64,000 nt of DNA from CALHVX01 sp039198065. GTDB taxonomy: Bacteria > Pseudomonadota > Gammaproteobacteria > Pseudomonadales > Azotimanducaceae. The stretch is from contig JBCCTU010000002.1 of the NCBI GenBank assembly GCA_039198065.1, positions 682,001-746,000 on the forward strand. The letters run 5' to 3'. The position numbers and the translations under genes are program-made. Below the pieces are notes generated by a model. The model did no database searches and was not told where the DNA came from. It saw only the letters and a program-made list of their open reading frames with translations. Positions 17,660 through 25,624 of the stretch are shown here, in pieces (the first letter of the stretch is position 1; each line of letters opens with the position of its first letter).

Positions 17660-18502
17660 GTGAACAATCAGATCAAGCCCGCTATCCCTGTGAGTGTTTG
17701 TGGCCTGCTAAGCGCCGCGCTTCTTTGCGTTGCGACAGCGGCGAGCGCACACGATATTTACATCTGGCCGAGTTTCTTCGCTGTCAGCATGGAGGAGGGT
17801 GGGCATGTGCCCGTGGACATTACCGCATCGCACACAACCTACCGGCCCGATTTCGCCATGGCCAGCGATGGGCTGTGGGTCTATGGAGTTGATGGCAAGC
17901 GCATACAGCGCCCAGGCGCGTACTATCAGGGGATGCGTCGAGCTACCTTCGATTTACCGATTGCCGAGTCGGGCACCTACGCGCTGAAGTATAAGTCTGG
18001 TCCGTCCTACTTCACGAGCTACGTGATCGGTCGCAGCGACGAGCCCAAGTTCCTCAGAGCCAACAAAGTAGAAGCGGCTGCAGAGGTCCCCAAGAAAGCA
18101 AAGGATGTAAAAACTACCGCCTATCTGTCTGTCGGCATGTCCTACGTAACGAACAACGCGCCCACAGAAGAGGTGCTCGCGCCCACCAATGTTGGGTTTG
18201 AGTTGGTACCGGTGACGCATCCTGCCGACTACGTTACCGGCGAAGAAATCGAGCTCTCGCTACTGCGCGATGGTAATCCGGTCGCGGACGAGGCGGTGGT
18301 GGTTGAGCTCGAGGGACCGAATTACCGCGAGCAGCCGGTCGTTATGGAGCTCGCCAGTGATCAGAATGGCCGGGTGATGTTTACCCCTGACCACGGCGGC
18401 CGTTACATGGCCAAGGTTCTGGCGGAACGTCCCAGCGATGACCCGTTGATGGATGTTGAAGTCACCCGCGTGTACTACGCCTTCGAGGTCATCTACGAGT
18501 AA
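17660..18502 (+). CDS. DUF4198 family periplasmic protein
   Basis: Secreted protein of 280 residues, DUF4198 family. GTG start directly follows the upstream stop. Signal peptide ends at ASA before HDIYIWPSFFAV; the mature N-terminal His followed by D/E-x-[WY] is typical of the family and could bind metal. Later features are a YFTSYVIGRSDE segment and a beta-sandwich second half (TGEEIELSLLRDGNPVADEAVVVEL; GRVMFTPDHGGRYM). DUF4198 proteins are often linked to nickel, cobalt or iron uptake. The role here is inferred from the company of the PepSY and DUF2271 genes. Confidence 0.88.
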   Translation: MNNQIKPAIPVSVCGLLSAALLCVATAASAHDIYIWPSFFAVSMEEGGHVPVDITASHTTYRPDFAMASDGLWVYGVDGKRIQRPGAYYQGMRRATFDLPIAESGTYALKYKSGPSYFTSYVIGRSDEPKFLRANKVEAAAEVPKKAKDVKTTAYLSVGMSYVTNNAPTEEVLAPTNVGFELVPVTHPADYVTGEEIELSLLRDGNPVADEAVVVELEGPNYREQPVVMELASDQNGRVMFTPDHGGRYMAKVLAERPSDDPLMDVEVTRVYYAFEVIYE

Positions 18503-18816
18503 TGGCAATCCGCGTACTGGTGCTGCTGCTTGCCGTGCTGCCGCTGCCGGCGCAAGCTCACTTTCCGACATTGCAATGCCGCGCTCAGACCGAGGACGGC
18601 GGGGAGCAGCTGACGTGCTCCGCAGGCTTCAGCGACGGTAGCTTAACCGGTGTGGTCGAGCTGCGAGTGTACAGCTACGAGGACGAACTGCTGCGTGTGA
18701 TCGCGACGGATACGGAAGGTGGTGCAAGTTTCGGAATGCCGGAGGGTGAGTTTTACATCGTGTTCGATGCCGATCACGAGTCACCGGCAGAATTCGACTC
18801 CGCCGAGCTCGAGTAA
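18502..18816 (+). CDS. Small predicted periplasmic protein
   Basis: 104-residue protein with a clear signal peptide (VLVLLLAVLPLPAQA) whose mature form begins HFPTLQC. The ATG overlaps the upstream stop (TAATG). The mature part has two Cys residues (Cys in LQC and LTC) that may form a disulfide, and a beta-rich pattern (GVVELRVYSYEDELLRV; EFYIVFDADHE) like one domain of DUF4198 or of carboxypeptidase-regulatory-like proteins. It begins with an exposed His after cleavage, as does its neighbour. The function is unknown; operon context suggests metal acquisition. Confidence 0.75.
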   Translation: MAIRVLVLLLAVLPLPAQAHFPTLQCRAQTEDGGEQLTCSAGFSDGSLTGVVELRVYSYEDELLRVIATDTEGGASFGMPEGEFYIVFDADHESPAEFDSAELE

Positions 18817-18823
18817 ATCCATC

Positions 18824-19318
18824 ATGACCGCGACGGAATACCATGAGGTTGTTACCCCTCGGGAATCCCCTAAGGAGAGTCGTTACGTGCTGCTCGCGGT
18901 ACTTGGGGTACTGATTTGTGCAACAACGCTGTTGTTGCTTAGGCAACGGGTGCCAGAAACTGAGGATGAACTGCCGCCCGCAGTGACAGCACTAACCACA
19001 CAGCTGTCCAACGCGGAAGTCGAGCTGCAGCTTCTGGTGGAGCTTGGAGAGCTGTCGAACACGCCGGATCTTGACGAGCTGGTGCGCGCAGGGGTCCAAC
19101 CATTTAATGGAAGCGGCGTGCAGCAGCCGGTGCGCGGTTGCATTGTGTTTGATCGCGATCCTTACATCGTGCGTTTTCGACAGGTCGCGGATGCTTCCGC
19201 GCGGTGGGAAGTCACGTGGCTCGATGAACGCGCTGCGCCGATCGTCGCGGAAGCCATGCACGGCAGGCCGATTAACGTACTGGTTTGTCGGTCGACGGCT
19301 GAGTGGTTACCGCTATGA
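18824..19318 (+). CDS. Predicted membrane-anchored protein of unknown function
   Basis: 164-residue protein starting 7 bases after the preceding gene. One N-terminal membrane helix (YVLLAVLGVLICATTLLLL, about residues 20-38) is followed by a soluble domain predicted outside the cytoplasm. A coiled stretch (VTALTTQLSNAEVELQLLVELG) precedes a compact domain with GCIVFDRDPYIVRF and VTWLDERAAPIVAEAMHGRP. It overlaps the downstream binding-protein gene by 4 bases (ATGA). It may be the small protein often annotated DUF6162 beside metal ABC transporters, but I am not sure of that name. No enzymatic motif is seen. Confidence 0.65.
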   Translation: MTATEYHEVVTPRESPKESRYVLLAVLGVLICATTLLLLRQRVPETEDELPPAVTALTTQLSNAEVELQLLVELGELSNTPDLDELVRAGVQPFNGSGVQQPVRGCIVFDRDPYIVRFRQVADASARWEVTWLDERAAPIVAEAMHGRPINVLVCRSTAEWLPL

Positions 19319-20235
19319 GGTACCTTTTGATCGACCCCGCTCGGCGATGGCTTCTATCAATTGGACTGTGCCTTACTGTACTTGTTGGCGGATCAGCGAA
19401 TGCAGCGGAAGGGGAACGCCTTCAAATCGGCATAACGCTACATCCCTATTTCTCTTACGTCACGAACGTAGTTGGCGATCTAGCCGATGTCATTCCTCTC
19501 ATAGAAAGCGGCTTCAATCCACACAGCTACTCGCTTAGCCCTACTGATATTGCCCGCCTCCAGGCAATGGATGTGCTTGTCGTAAATGGCATCGGCCACG
19601 ATGAATATGCGATTGAAGCCGTCGAACGACTAGATCTCGATGGCCTTTCCTTGCTGTATGCAAACGCAGACGTACCGTTGCTCGGGCCTTCAACGAATGC
19701 GAATCCGCATACCTTCGTGTCCGTTGATGCGGCTGTGCGCCAGGTGTACAGCATTGCCAAAGGCCTTGGAACGCTGGACCCGTCCAATGCCGTGGCATAC
19801 CGAAAGAACGCCTTTCGCTACGCAAAACGCCTCCGAAAGCTCAAACTCCCGCTGCAGCAGACTTTGATCGAGCAGGATCTCAGTAGCGTCCGTATTGCGA
19901 GTACGCACAACGCCTATGGCTACCTTTTGCAGGAATTCGGCCTGACCGTTTCCGCTGTTGTCGAACCTGCCCATGGGGTCGAGCCGTCGGCAAGCCAGCT
20001 GCAGCAGACCATTGATACAATTCGTACGCTGGACGTAGACGTACTCTTTACCGAGCTCAATATGGAGAACGGCTACGTGGACACAATCGAACGGGAGACC
20101 GGCATTCGCATCTTCCATTTTTCGCACATGACTCACGGTGAGTACCGGAAGGCGCTCGTTGAAGATGAGATGAGCCATAACCTTGGCAAGCTGCAAGACG
20201 CGCTGCGGTACGCAGTCTCTCGTGGTCAACAGTGA
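19315..20235 (+). CDS. Metal ABC transporter substrate-binding protein (ZnuA/MntC type)
   Basis: Periplasmic metal-binding protein, 306 residues, cluster A-I (zinc/manganese). Signal peptide ends near ANAAEG. The metal ligands of the family are visible as His in ITLHPYF, His in FNPHSYSLSPTD, His in NPHTFVSV and His in STHNAYGYL, with a Glu in LFTELNMENG. A His-rich loop, which marks many zinc-specific ZnuA proteins, is absent, so zinc versus manganese is open. It overlaps the preceding gene (ATGA) and the ATPase gene. It delivers metal to the membrane permease encoded at 21030. Confidence 0.9.
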   Translation: MRYLLIDPARRWLLSIGLCLTVLVGGSANAAEGERLQIGITLHPYFSYVTNVVGDLADVIPLIESGFNPHSYSLSPTDIARLQAMDVLVVNGIGHDEYAIEAVERLDLDGLSLLYANADVPLLGPSTNANPHTFVSVDAAVRQVYSIAKGLGTLDPSNAVAYRKNAFRYAKRLRKLKLPLQQTLIEQDLSSVRIASTHNAYGYLLQEFGLTVSAVVEPAHGVEPSASQLQQTIDTIRTLDVDVLFTELNMENGYVDTIERETGIRIFHFSHMTHGEYRKALVEDEMSHNLGKLQDALRYAVSRGQQ

Positions 20236-21037
20236 ATCGTTCGCCGTTGCACCATTGACTATCCGATCGCCTTCGCTGCACCTTGAGTGCATGGCCGTCG
20301 TCATCGAACGCCGCATGCTCCTTGAACCCATGGATCTCAGGGTACCCGCGGGCTCCTGGTTCGGTATCGTTGGCCCGAACGGGGGTGGTAAGAGCACACT
20401 GATCAAAGCGCTCGCCGGGCTAGTTCCGCACCGGGGCCGGATTACGCTGAGCTGGCCTGGAGTGGCCGGCGGAAGGGTCGGATACATGCCGCAACGCGCC
20501 GAGCCTGATGCGGCCCTACCGGTTACGGCACAGGATTACCTGCGACTGCGCAGTGAACGGCGGCCGGTATGGCTTAAGCCCCAAGGGAACGCCCGTGCCG
20601 AAGCTTTGATTGACCAGCTCGAAGTGCGGCCCTTTCTTCTCCAGCGTATCGGGACGCTGTCTATGGGCCAGTACCAGCGGTTGATGCTCTGTGCATCGCT
20701 TCTGACTGACCCGCAGCTGCTCCTTCTGGACGAGCCGCTCGCGGGCGTAGACGAGGTCGGTCGATCGGTGCTGCTTCGCGCCCTAGCTGCTTACCATAAT
20801 GAGGGCGGCACGGTCCTAATGGTCGAACACAACTGGAGTGTTGTCCGAGAATGCTGCGAGCAAGTGCTCTGGATCGACGGGGGACTGATCGGGCAGGGGC
20901 CACCGGAAACGGTCTTTCAGTCCCTCAGTTCGTCCCAGTCGCTGCTGGACCTGGAGCAAGCGCGAGAGCGGGTCTCTGACTCTCAGGGGCTGACTGCGGA
21001 TTCAATGACAACGAGCGGAAGCTCCGGTGATGCTTGA
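20222..21037 (+). CDS. Metal ABC transporter ATP-binding protein
   Basis: Cytoplasmic ATPase of the metal importer, 271 residues from the GTG at 20222, which overlaps the binding-protein gene by 14 bases. An in-frame ATG at 20291 would remove the first beta strand, so the earlier start is preferred. Motifs: Walker A GPNGGGKST, Q-loop in YMPQRAE, signature LSMGQ, Walker B LLLLDEP with following D-loop, and switch His in MVEHN. The C-terminal 35 residues are Ser-rich and non-conserved. It overlaps the permease gene. Confidence 0.92.
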   Translation: MVNSESFAVAPLTIRSPSLHLECMAVVIERRMLLEPMDLRVPAGSWFGIVGPNGGGKSTLIKALAGLVPHRGRITLSWPGVAGGRVGYMPQRAEPDAALPVTAQDYLRLRSERRPVWLKPQGNARAEALIDQLEVRPFLLQRIGTLSMGQYQRLMLCASLLTDPQLLLLDEPLAGVDEVGRSVLLRALAAYHNEGGTVLMVEHNWSVVRECCEQVLWIDGGLIGQGPPETVFQSLSSSQSLLDLEQARERVSDSQGLTADSMTTSGSSGDA

Positions 21038-21914
21038 AGCGATTCATTCCTATGCCGATCGTTTAGTTGCCGCGGGCCTGCTGCCTGAAATGTTCTCCTA
21101 CGCGTTTCTGGTCAACGCGTCCATTGTCGCAGTGATTGTGGGGCCGCTGCTGGGGATTCTCGGAACTCTGGTGGTGGTAAAACGGCTCGCGTTTCTTTCG
21201 GAAGCAGTCGGCCACAGCGCGCTCACCGGTATCGCCCTTGGGGTTTATTTCGGTGAATCAACCGATTCCCCCTGGATCAGTCTGTGTTCGTTTTCCGTAC
21301 TGTTCGCGCTGATTCTGCAATGGGTCAAAGGCCGCACGCGCGTGCCTTACGATACGCTAATCGGCGTGTTCCTATCGTTTGCGCTCGCGCTTGGTGCCGC
21401 ACTGCTGATGGCGGTGGCAAAGATGGTCAACGCACACCTCCTGGACAGCGTGCTGTTTGGTTCAATTCTTACGGCTGGTGGTGACGACATTGCCGTGATT
21501 GCCGTGATTGCTTTGATTGTTGGCGTACTGTCGTTTTTTTACGGAAACGAGGCGCTTCTTACTGCGCTCAATCCGGATGTAGCCCATACACTGCGCATCA
21601 ACACAACACTTCACGATTACGGGTTTGTGCTGCTCGTAGCATTGGTGACGGTTGCTTCGGTGAAAATCATTGGTGCGATACTCGTCGGCGCGCTACTGCT
21701 CATTCCTGCGGCCAGCGCACGGCTCATTGCTGCGAATCTGCGATCCATGCTTATCTGGGCTGTGGTGATTGCCACCAGCAGCGCGGTGCTTGGTGTACTA
21801 CTGCCTATGTACATGCAGTGGGCACTGGCCACTGGTCCGGCAATTGTTTTGAGCGCCTGTCTGTGGTTTCTCTTCGCGATCGGAGTCAACGCGCTGAGAC
21901 AAACGGAGACTTGA
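21030..21914 (+). CDS. Metal ABC transporter permease (ABC-3 family)
   Basis: Polytopic permease of 294 residues with about eight membrane helices, ABC-3 (ZnuB/MntB) family. Characteristic stretches are VGPLLGILGTLVVVKRLAFLSEAVGHSALTG near the N-terminus and ASVKIIGAILVGALLLIPAASARL near the C-terminus, the coupling-helix region. ATG 21030 is used; a GTG at 21027 is possible. It overlaps the ATPase stop by 8 bases. Together with the ATPase and the binding protein it makes a complete importer. Confidence 0.92.
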   Translation: MLEAIHSYADRLVAAGLLPEMFSYAFLVNASIVAVIVGPLLGILGTLVVVKRLAFLSEAVGHSALTGIALGVYFGESTDSPWISLCSFSVLFALILQWVKGRTRVPYDTLIGVFLSFALALGAALLMAVAKMVNAHLLDSVLFGSILTAGGDDIAVIAVIALIVGVLSFFYGNEALLTALNPDVAHTLRINTTLHDYGFVLLVALVTVASVKIIGAILVGALLLIPAASARLIAANLRSMLIWAVVIATSSAVLGVLLPMYMQWALATGPAIVLSACLWFLFAIGVNALRQTET

Positions 21915-21918
21915 GCCT

Positions 21919-22746
21919 ATGAAGGGCTACGCGAGAGGGTTCGTGTTGCTGCTGGTCTGGCTGCTTCCGTCGGCCGCGCAACCGGCCGAGTCGCCACCCA
22001 CGTCAATCAGAGTAGGGCGCGTCGCCACCGTGACTCCGATTGCTCACAGCTTGAGTCGTTCATTACTTGAGGGCACGTCCGTCGGCGTGGACTACTTGCC
22101 GCCCAAGCGTTTGCCTATCAATCGCGTGGAAAACTGGTTGCGTAAGCACCGAACGGATCGGTTTCCGGCCTACGACGCCTTCGTTTCGATCGGTGCGGCA
22201 GTGCCGGGGCTTCAGTTCTACACGACGCTGCGACAAACAAACATTCGCCTGGTCACCATCGACATTGCTTACGCGCAGATACCGGAGGGAGAGCGCGTCG
22301 TTATTGGCGCACAGGGGGACTATTTCTGGCTCAACGGAAACAATCTGCTACTCATGCTGGGTATCCTAAGGCGCGATCTTCAGCTGCTTTGGCCCGAATT
22401 CGCCGGGGTTATCGACGACAATTATCAGACGAGTAGCCGCGCGATCCGCAAAGCGTCACTGGCAATAGATACGCTGCTTATCGACCAGGCCATTGACGGA
22501 TTGAGCGTAACAAACGCCAAGCACGTCCCTTTGGCTGCTGGACTGTCTCTCGACGTAGTGGACCCTGAGGAGATTCAATCACTGGCGCTGCGCGGCGTGA
22601 CGGTCGGTTCATCTCCTGCAGGTCAGCGACGCCATGAACGTTATTGGCTGATCGATGACATAGCCCGTTTTAACGACGCCCGAATTGAGGCGCGCGTGCA
22701 TGCGAATCTGAACTCGTTGCGTGCGATCGCTTTCGGTAACCCCTAA
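21919..22746 (+). CDS. Degenerate second ZnuA-like binding protein
   Basis: 275-residue secreted protein that starts 4 bases after the permease gene. Signal peptide at residues 1-24 (VLLLVWLLPSAAQPAES). It aligns by eye to the ZnuA family (core helix region WLNGNNLLLMLGILRRDLQLL, where ZnuA has a PHVWLDP-type segment), but the corresponding His residues are missing; His 42 in PIAHSL is the only obvious match. So it is probably a modified binding protein or a chaperone-like partner. An importer with a second, ligand-poor binding protein is unusual. Moderately sure of the family. Confidence 0.7.
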   Translation: MKGYARGFVLLLVWLLPSAAQPAESPPTSIRVGRVATVTPIAHSLSRSLLEGTSVGVDYLPPKRLPINRVENWLRKHRTDRFPAYDAFVSIGAAVPGLQFYTTLRQTNIRLVTIDIAYAQIPEGERVVIGAQGDYFWLNGNNLLLMLGILRRDLQLLWPEFAGVIDDNYQTSSRAIRKASLAIDTLLIDQAIDGLSVTNAKHVPLAAGLSLDVVDPEEIQSLALRGVTVGSSPAGQRRHERYWLIDDIARFNDARIEARVHANLNSLRAIAFGNP

Positions 22747-23093
22747 GGCGGGATACCCCACTGCATGAATCCATTAGGCTGACTAAAGCGACGCTCTGGC
22801 CCATGTTTTGACCCATATTGTTTCGCAAGCGCAAAATTTACGAATACATCTGTACTGCTCAACGTGCGTCCTTCAGGAAGAAAGTGGGTGCAATCGTTCC
22901 TTTAGGCGTGTACTGTTCAACGCGTTAGAAATCCCGTCCCGATCTCCTTCCGAGTTTTCTCTCTTAGTTTTTCGGTATCGCTTCTGATTCGAGCTTCTCG
23001 ACAGGGTGTTGAGCAGCCGCTAACCCTGCGCCCTATGATGCAGGCGGGTATGTGTGCGCATTGCGAGCTCGAGCGAGCTCCGGAGAACTATCA
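22747..23093. other. Long leader region of the RRM protein gene
   Basis: 347 bases between the ABC operon and the RRM gene. No gene is seen. A TATGAT at 23034-23039 could be a -10 element, with TTGAGC 19 bases upstream; the spacing is long, so this is weak. The region is locally pyrimidine-rich (TTCTCTCTTAGTTTTTCGG, around 22957-22975). The end of the leader carries the hairpin listed separately. Confidence 0.35.
23065..23085 (+). promoter_or_regulatory. Hairpin abutting the RRM gene Shine-Dalgarno
   Basis: Inverted repeat GAGCTC-GAGC-GAGCTC at 23065-23080 can form a 6-bp stem with a 4-base loop. It is followed by the palindrome CTCCGGAG (23078-23085), whose right half is the ribosome-binding site GGAG (23082-23085) of the gene at 23094. 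Stem and site are thus mutually exclusive or adjacent structures, as in leaders that control translation by temperature or by the product. No energy was calculated. Confidence 0.4.
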
Positions 23094-23351
23094 ATGAAAT
23101 TGTATGTAGGTAACCTGGCCTGGGGTGTAAGTGATTCTGATCTGAGCACTCTGTTCGGTGAGTTCGGCGATGTTCATTCAGCCACGGTAATCAACGATCG
23201 CGAAACCGGTCGATCCAGAGGGTTTGGCTTTGTCGAGATGGAAACGGCCAACGCCAAACAGGCAATGGACGCACTGAATGGCAAAGACTTTCAGTCGCGC
23301 GCGCTACGCGTCAATGAGGCCCAGGCGAAGCAGCGTTCGTCCTACGCCTGA
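23094..23351 (+). CDS. Single-RRM RNA-binding protein
   Basis: 85-residue protein consisting of one RNA recognition motif. RNP2 is LYVGNL (residues 3-8) and RNP1 is RGFGFVEM (about 41-48), both with the aromatic residues that stack on RNA. The C-terminus is a short basic tail (QAKQRSSYA). GGAG at 23082-23085 with 8-base spacing fixes ATG 23094, rather than an upstream start at 23052. Bacterial and cyanobacterial RRM proteins of this size are often cold-induced; that is family knowledge, not shown here. It is monocistronic with its own terminator. Confidence 0.93.
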   Translation: MKLYVGNLAWGVSDSDLSTLFGEFGDVHSATVINDRETGRSRGFGFVEMETANAKQAMDALNGKDFQSRALRVNEAQAKQRSSYA

Positions 23352-23400
23352 AGGTAGGGCACTGATAGCAGGCGGGGGCTGCAGCGGCTGCCCCAAACCA

Positions 23401-23426
23401 AGGCGGCTTATTGGTCGCCTTTTTTA
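23401..23426 (+). terminator. Rho-independent terminator after the RRM gene
   Basis: Inverted repeat AAGGCG (23401-23406) and CGCCTT (23417-23422), loop of 10, followed by a run of six T (23421-23426). It ends the RRM transcript and may also terminate the convergent acyltransferase transcript in the opposite direction only weakly, since the reverse strand begins with AAAAAAGGCG. A second GC-rich hairpin (GGGGC...GCCCC, 23374-23394) precedes it. Confidence 0.75.
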
Positions 23427-23464
23427 CGACGCGCTATATTTAACATAATAAGTATTATGCGCAT

Positions 23465-25465
23465 TTATATTGAGCTCCGCAGTAGGGGGTTTCCGTGGCG
23501 ATCCAGGTGCTCCCGGGCTAGCCGGCGTGCCCCGGCATCACTCAAGTGATTGTCGTCGTGGTACAGCGGAACGCCGTCGAATAGCAGTTTGCAACGCTGA
23601 TTCGCGCATAACGCCTCACTCGGATCTATGCGAAGGATATTCACACGAGTCTTCACGAGTTCATCGAAAAGATTGATTGCCCAGGTATTTTTTAGTTCAG
23701 AAAATACACAGGAGCTAAGTGTTTCCGGTCGGAACGCGGCTGCCTTTAGCGGGCACTTTGGATTGATTCCAGAGACTGTCGGAACGTCGTCGAACAGCAC
23801 CGGGGTCGAGCCCTGGGCTTCGATCCAATCGAGCGTGGCGGTTAGCTGAGTGCGGACTGTGCGCTGAACGGCGACCGGTGTCGGCAGCCGGTTGCCGTTC
23901 TCGTCGTAGACGCGGGTGGTGTTTGCAGCGGGCCAGCTGGCGGCAAGGAAGACGAACGTTGGCCTGTGTTCGACGATGAACGCCCGGGCCGCTTCGTTTC
24001 GTTCCCGGCAGCCGCGCGCTATGGCTGCACTGCGCCCCCAGGCAAGGTCGAAGATCGGCGGGCACTGGTCCAAGGTGTAGTCCACCACCCGCAGCTGCGC
24101 GTCGCGAGCCAGTTCATCCACGAATCCGGACAGATGATTTGCGTGCGAGTCACCAAAGAGGAAGCCATCGATACGTTCACCGGACAGCGTCCCCAGTCCA
24201 CAGTCAACGGTAGGTGGTGTAGCACGGTGTCTGAATGGGACGTGGCAACCTGTCCGTGCTTCGTGAGGGAGCGTGTTTACCGCCTGCTCCATGCGTTGAA
24301 TCGACGGGTCGAAGCGACCAGGTAAGCCCGCAGTTGTGACGCACAGCACCAGCACGCCCACTACCGCTAAGCCAGGATAGCCAAGGAAGCGTTGAGTAAC
24401 CGGCCCTAGACCGCTGGATGGTGAATGGCGGAACGGGCCCTCGACAAAGCGCCAGGACAGATAAGCCAGAGCGATGGCTGCGGCCACAGCGCCGAGCTGT
24501 ACGGGAAGCGTGAGCGCTGTGTCTGTATACCGTAGGTACGCGAAAATCGGCCAATGCCAAAGATAGAGCGAGTAGGAGATCAATCCGAAGAAGACAAAGG
24601 GTGGTAAGGACAGGAAGCGGTTCGCCACCCCTATTCCATGGCTGTCCGCAGCACGCTGTCCAGCAAGAATAAGCAGTGCGCAGCCTAGGGATGGGTAGAC
24701 GGCGTTAAAGCCGGGAAACGCACTGCCCTTAGTGAGGACTAAGGCCGACCCGACGATGAGCGCGACACCGGCGACCGAAAACGCATGCTTGAGCAGTTCC
24801 GGAAGCGCCGGTAAGCGGCTCCAGTAAATCGCCAGGACCGACCCCAGGAGCAGCTGAAAGAATCGGGACGGCAACAGGTAGTACGCCGCGCCGATCGTTG
24901 CCTGGGTCGCCCATTCGGAAAACAACGTCGCGGCGACCAGGCCGAGCAGCGACAGCGCGCCGAACCATCGCGCTCCCAGCCAACGCAGACCCAGGACAAC
25001 GGCAATCGGCCACAGCAGGTAGTACTGCTCTTCAACCGCCAGGGACCAGGTATGCAGCAGCGGTGCTTCCTGAGCGTTGCCTCCGAAGTATCCTCCGTGG
25101 GCCTGCCAGAAAAAAAAGTTCCCGGCGTACAGGGAAACCCACAGCAGGCTCCAGCCGAAGCGTTCGAGGTCCGCGGGTAACAAAAATATGAATGCAGCTA
25201 GGGTAGTTGCCAGCATCACCAGAAAGAGTGCGGGCATCAGCCGTTTGATACGTCGCACGAAGAAGTCAGCGAAACTGAACCGCCCTACTTCCGCCTTGCC
25301 GAAGATTATTCCCGTGATCAAGAATCCGGAAATCACAAAGAACACGTCAACGCCGACGAAGCCTCCGGAGACAGCTTCGAATCCGGCGTGGTGCAACAGC
25401 ACCAGACCGACGGCGATCGATCGCAGTCCATCGATGTCTTTGCGGTAGGCAGTACTCGCGTCCAT
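23465..25465 (-). CDS. OafA/YrhL-type O-acyltransferase with C-terminal SGNH domain
   Basis: Polytopic O-acyltransferase of 666 residues. The N-terminal acyltransferase-3 domain (about 1-370) has the RSIAVGLVLLHHAGF motif with the catalytic His and the FFVISGFLITGII helix. The C-terminal periplasmic SGNH domain has the FGDSHANHL catalytic Ser block and the DDNHLSDAGAR Asp-x-x-His block. Such proteins acetylate sugars of surface polysaccharides. The ATG at 25465 is used; a GTG at 25474 is in frame. Its position next to the polysaccharide locus suggests that exopolysaccharide or lipopolysaccharide is the target. A separate promoter region lies at 25466-25624. Confidence 0.92.
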   Translation of the reverse strand: MDASTAYRKDIDGLRSIAVGLVLLHHAGFEAVSGGFVGVDVFFVISGFLITGIIFGKAEVGRFSFADFFVRRIKRLMPALFLVMLATTLAAFIFLLPADLERFGWSLLWVSLYAGNFFFWQAHGGYFGGNAQEAPLLHTWSLAVEEQYYLLWPIAVVLGLRWLGARWFGALSLLGLVAATLFSEWATQATIGAAYYLLPSRFFQLLLGSVLAIYWSRLPALPELLKHAFSVAGVALIVGSALVLTKGSAFPGFNAVYPSLGCALLILAGQRAADSHGIGVANRFLSLPPFVFFGLISYSLYLWHWPIFAYLRYTDTALTLPVQLGAVAAAIALAYLSWRFVEGPFRHSPSSGLGPVTQRFLGYPGLAVVGVLVLCVTTAGLPGRFDPSIQRMEQAVNTLPHEARTGCHVPFRHRATPPTVDCGLGTLSGERIDGFLFGDSHANHLSGFVDELARDAQLRVVDYTLDQCPPIFDLAWGRSAAIARGCRERNEAARAFIVEHRPTFVFLAASWPAANTTRVYDENGNRLPTPVAVQRTVRTQLTATLDWIEAQGSTPVLFDDVPTVSGINPKCPLKAAAFRPETLSSCVFSELKNTWAINLFDELVKTRVNILRIDPSEALCANQRCKLLFDGVPLYHDDNHLSDAGARRLAREHLDRHGNPLLRSSI

Positions 25466-25565
25466 GCGCCTCACAACTCGTCCTGCACGCCCAACAAGCG
25501 GTGCCGAGGGTGTAAGTTTCCTCGATGTGTGACGGTCATCCCGTGAATGATTTCAAGCTTCGATC

Positions 25566-25598
25566 GATCGACCGGTTGATCGAGCTATTGATCGAGCT
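25566..25598. repeat. Palindrome and tandem 12-bp repeat upstream of the acyltransferase gene
   Basis: GATCGACCGGTTGATC (25566-25581) is a palindrome with one mismatch. It overlaps two tandem copies of TTGATCGAGCT (25576-25586 and 25588-25598), period 12. Placed 100 bases upstream of the acyltransferase start, it could be a binding site for a regulator; no protein is implied by sequence alone. Confidence 0.4.
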
Positions 25599-25624
25599 GG
25601 GCCGAACGGGGGGAGCAGGATGAA

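Noticed and set aside
19690..20487. 265-codon antisense frame across the ABC binding protein and ATPase genes
   Set aside because: Both overlapped genes carry complete metal-ligand or Walker motifs; the antisense frame has none.
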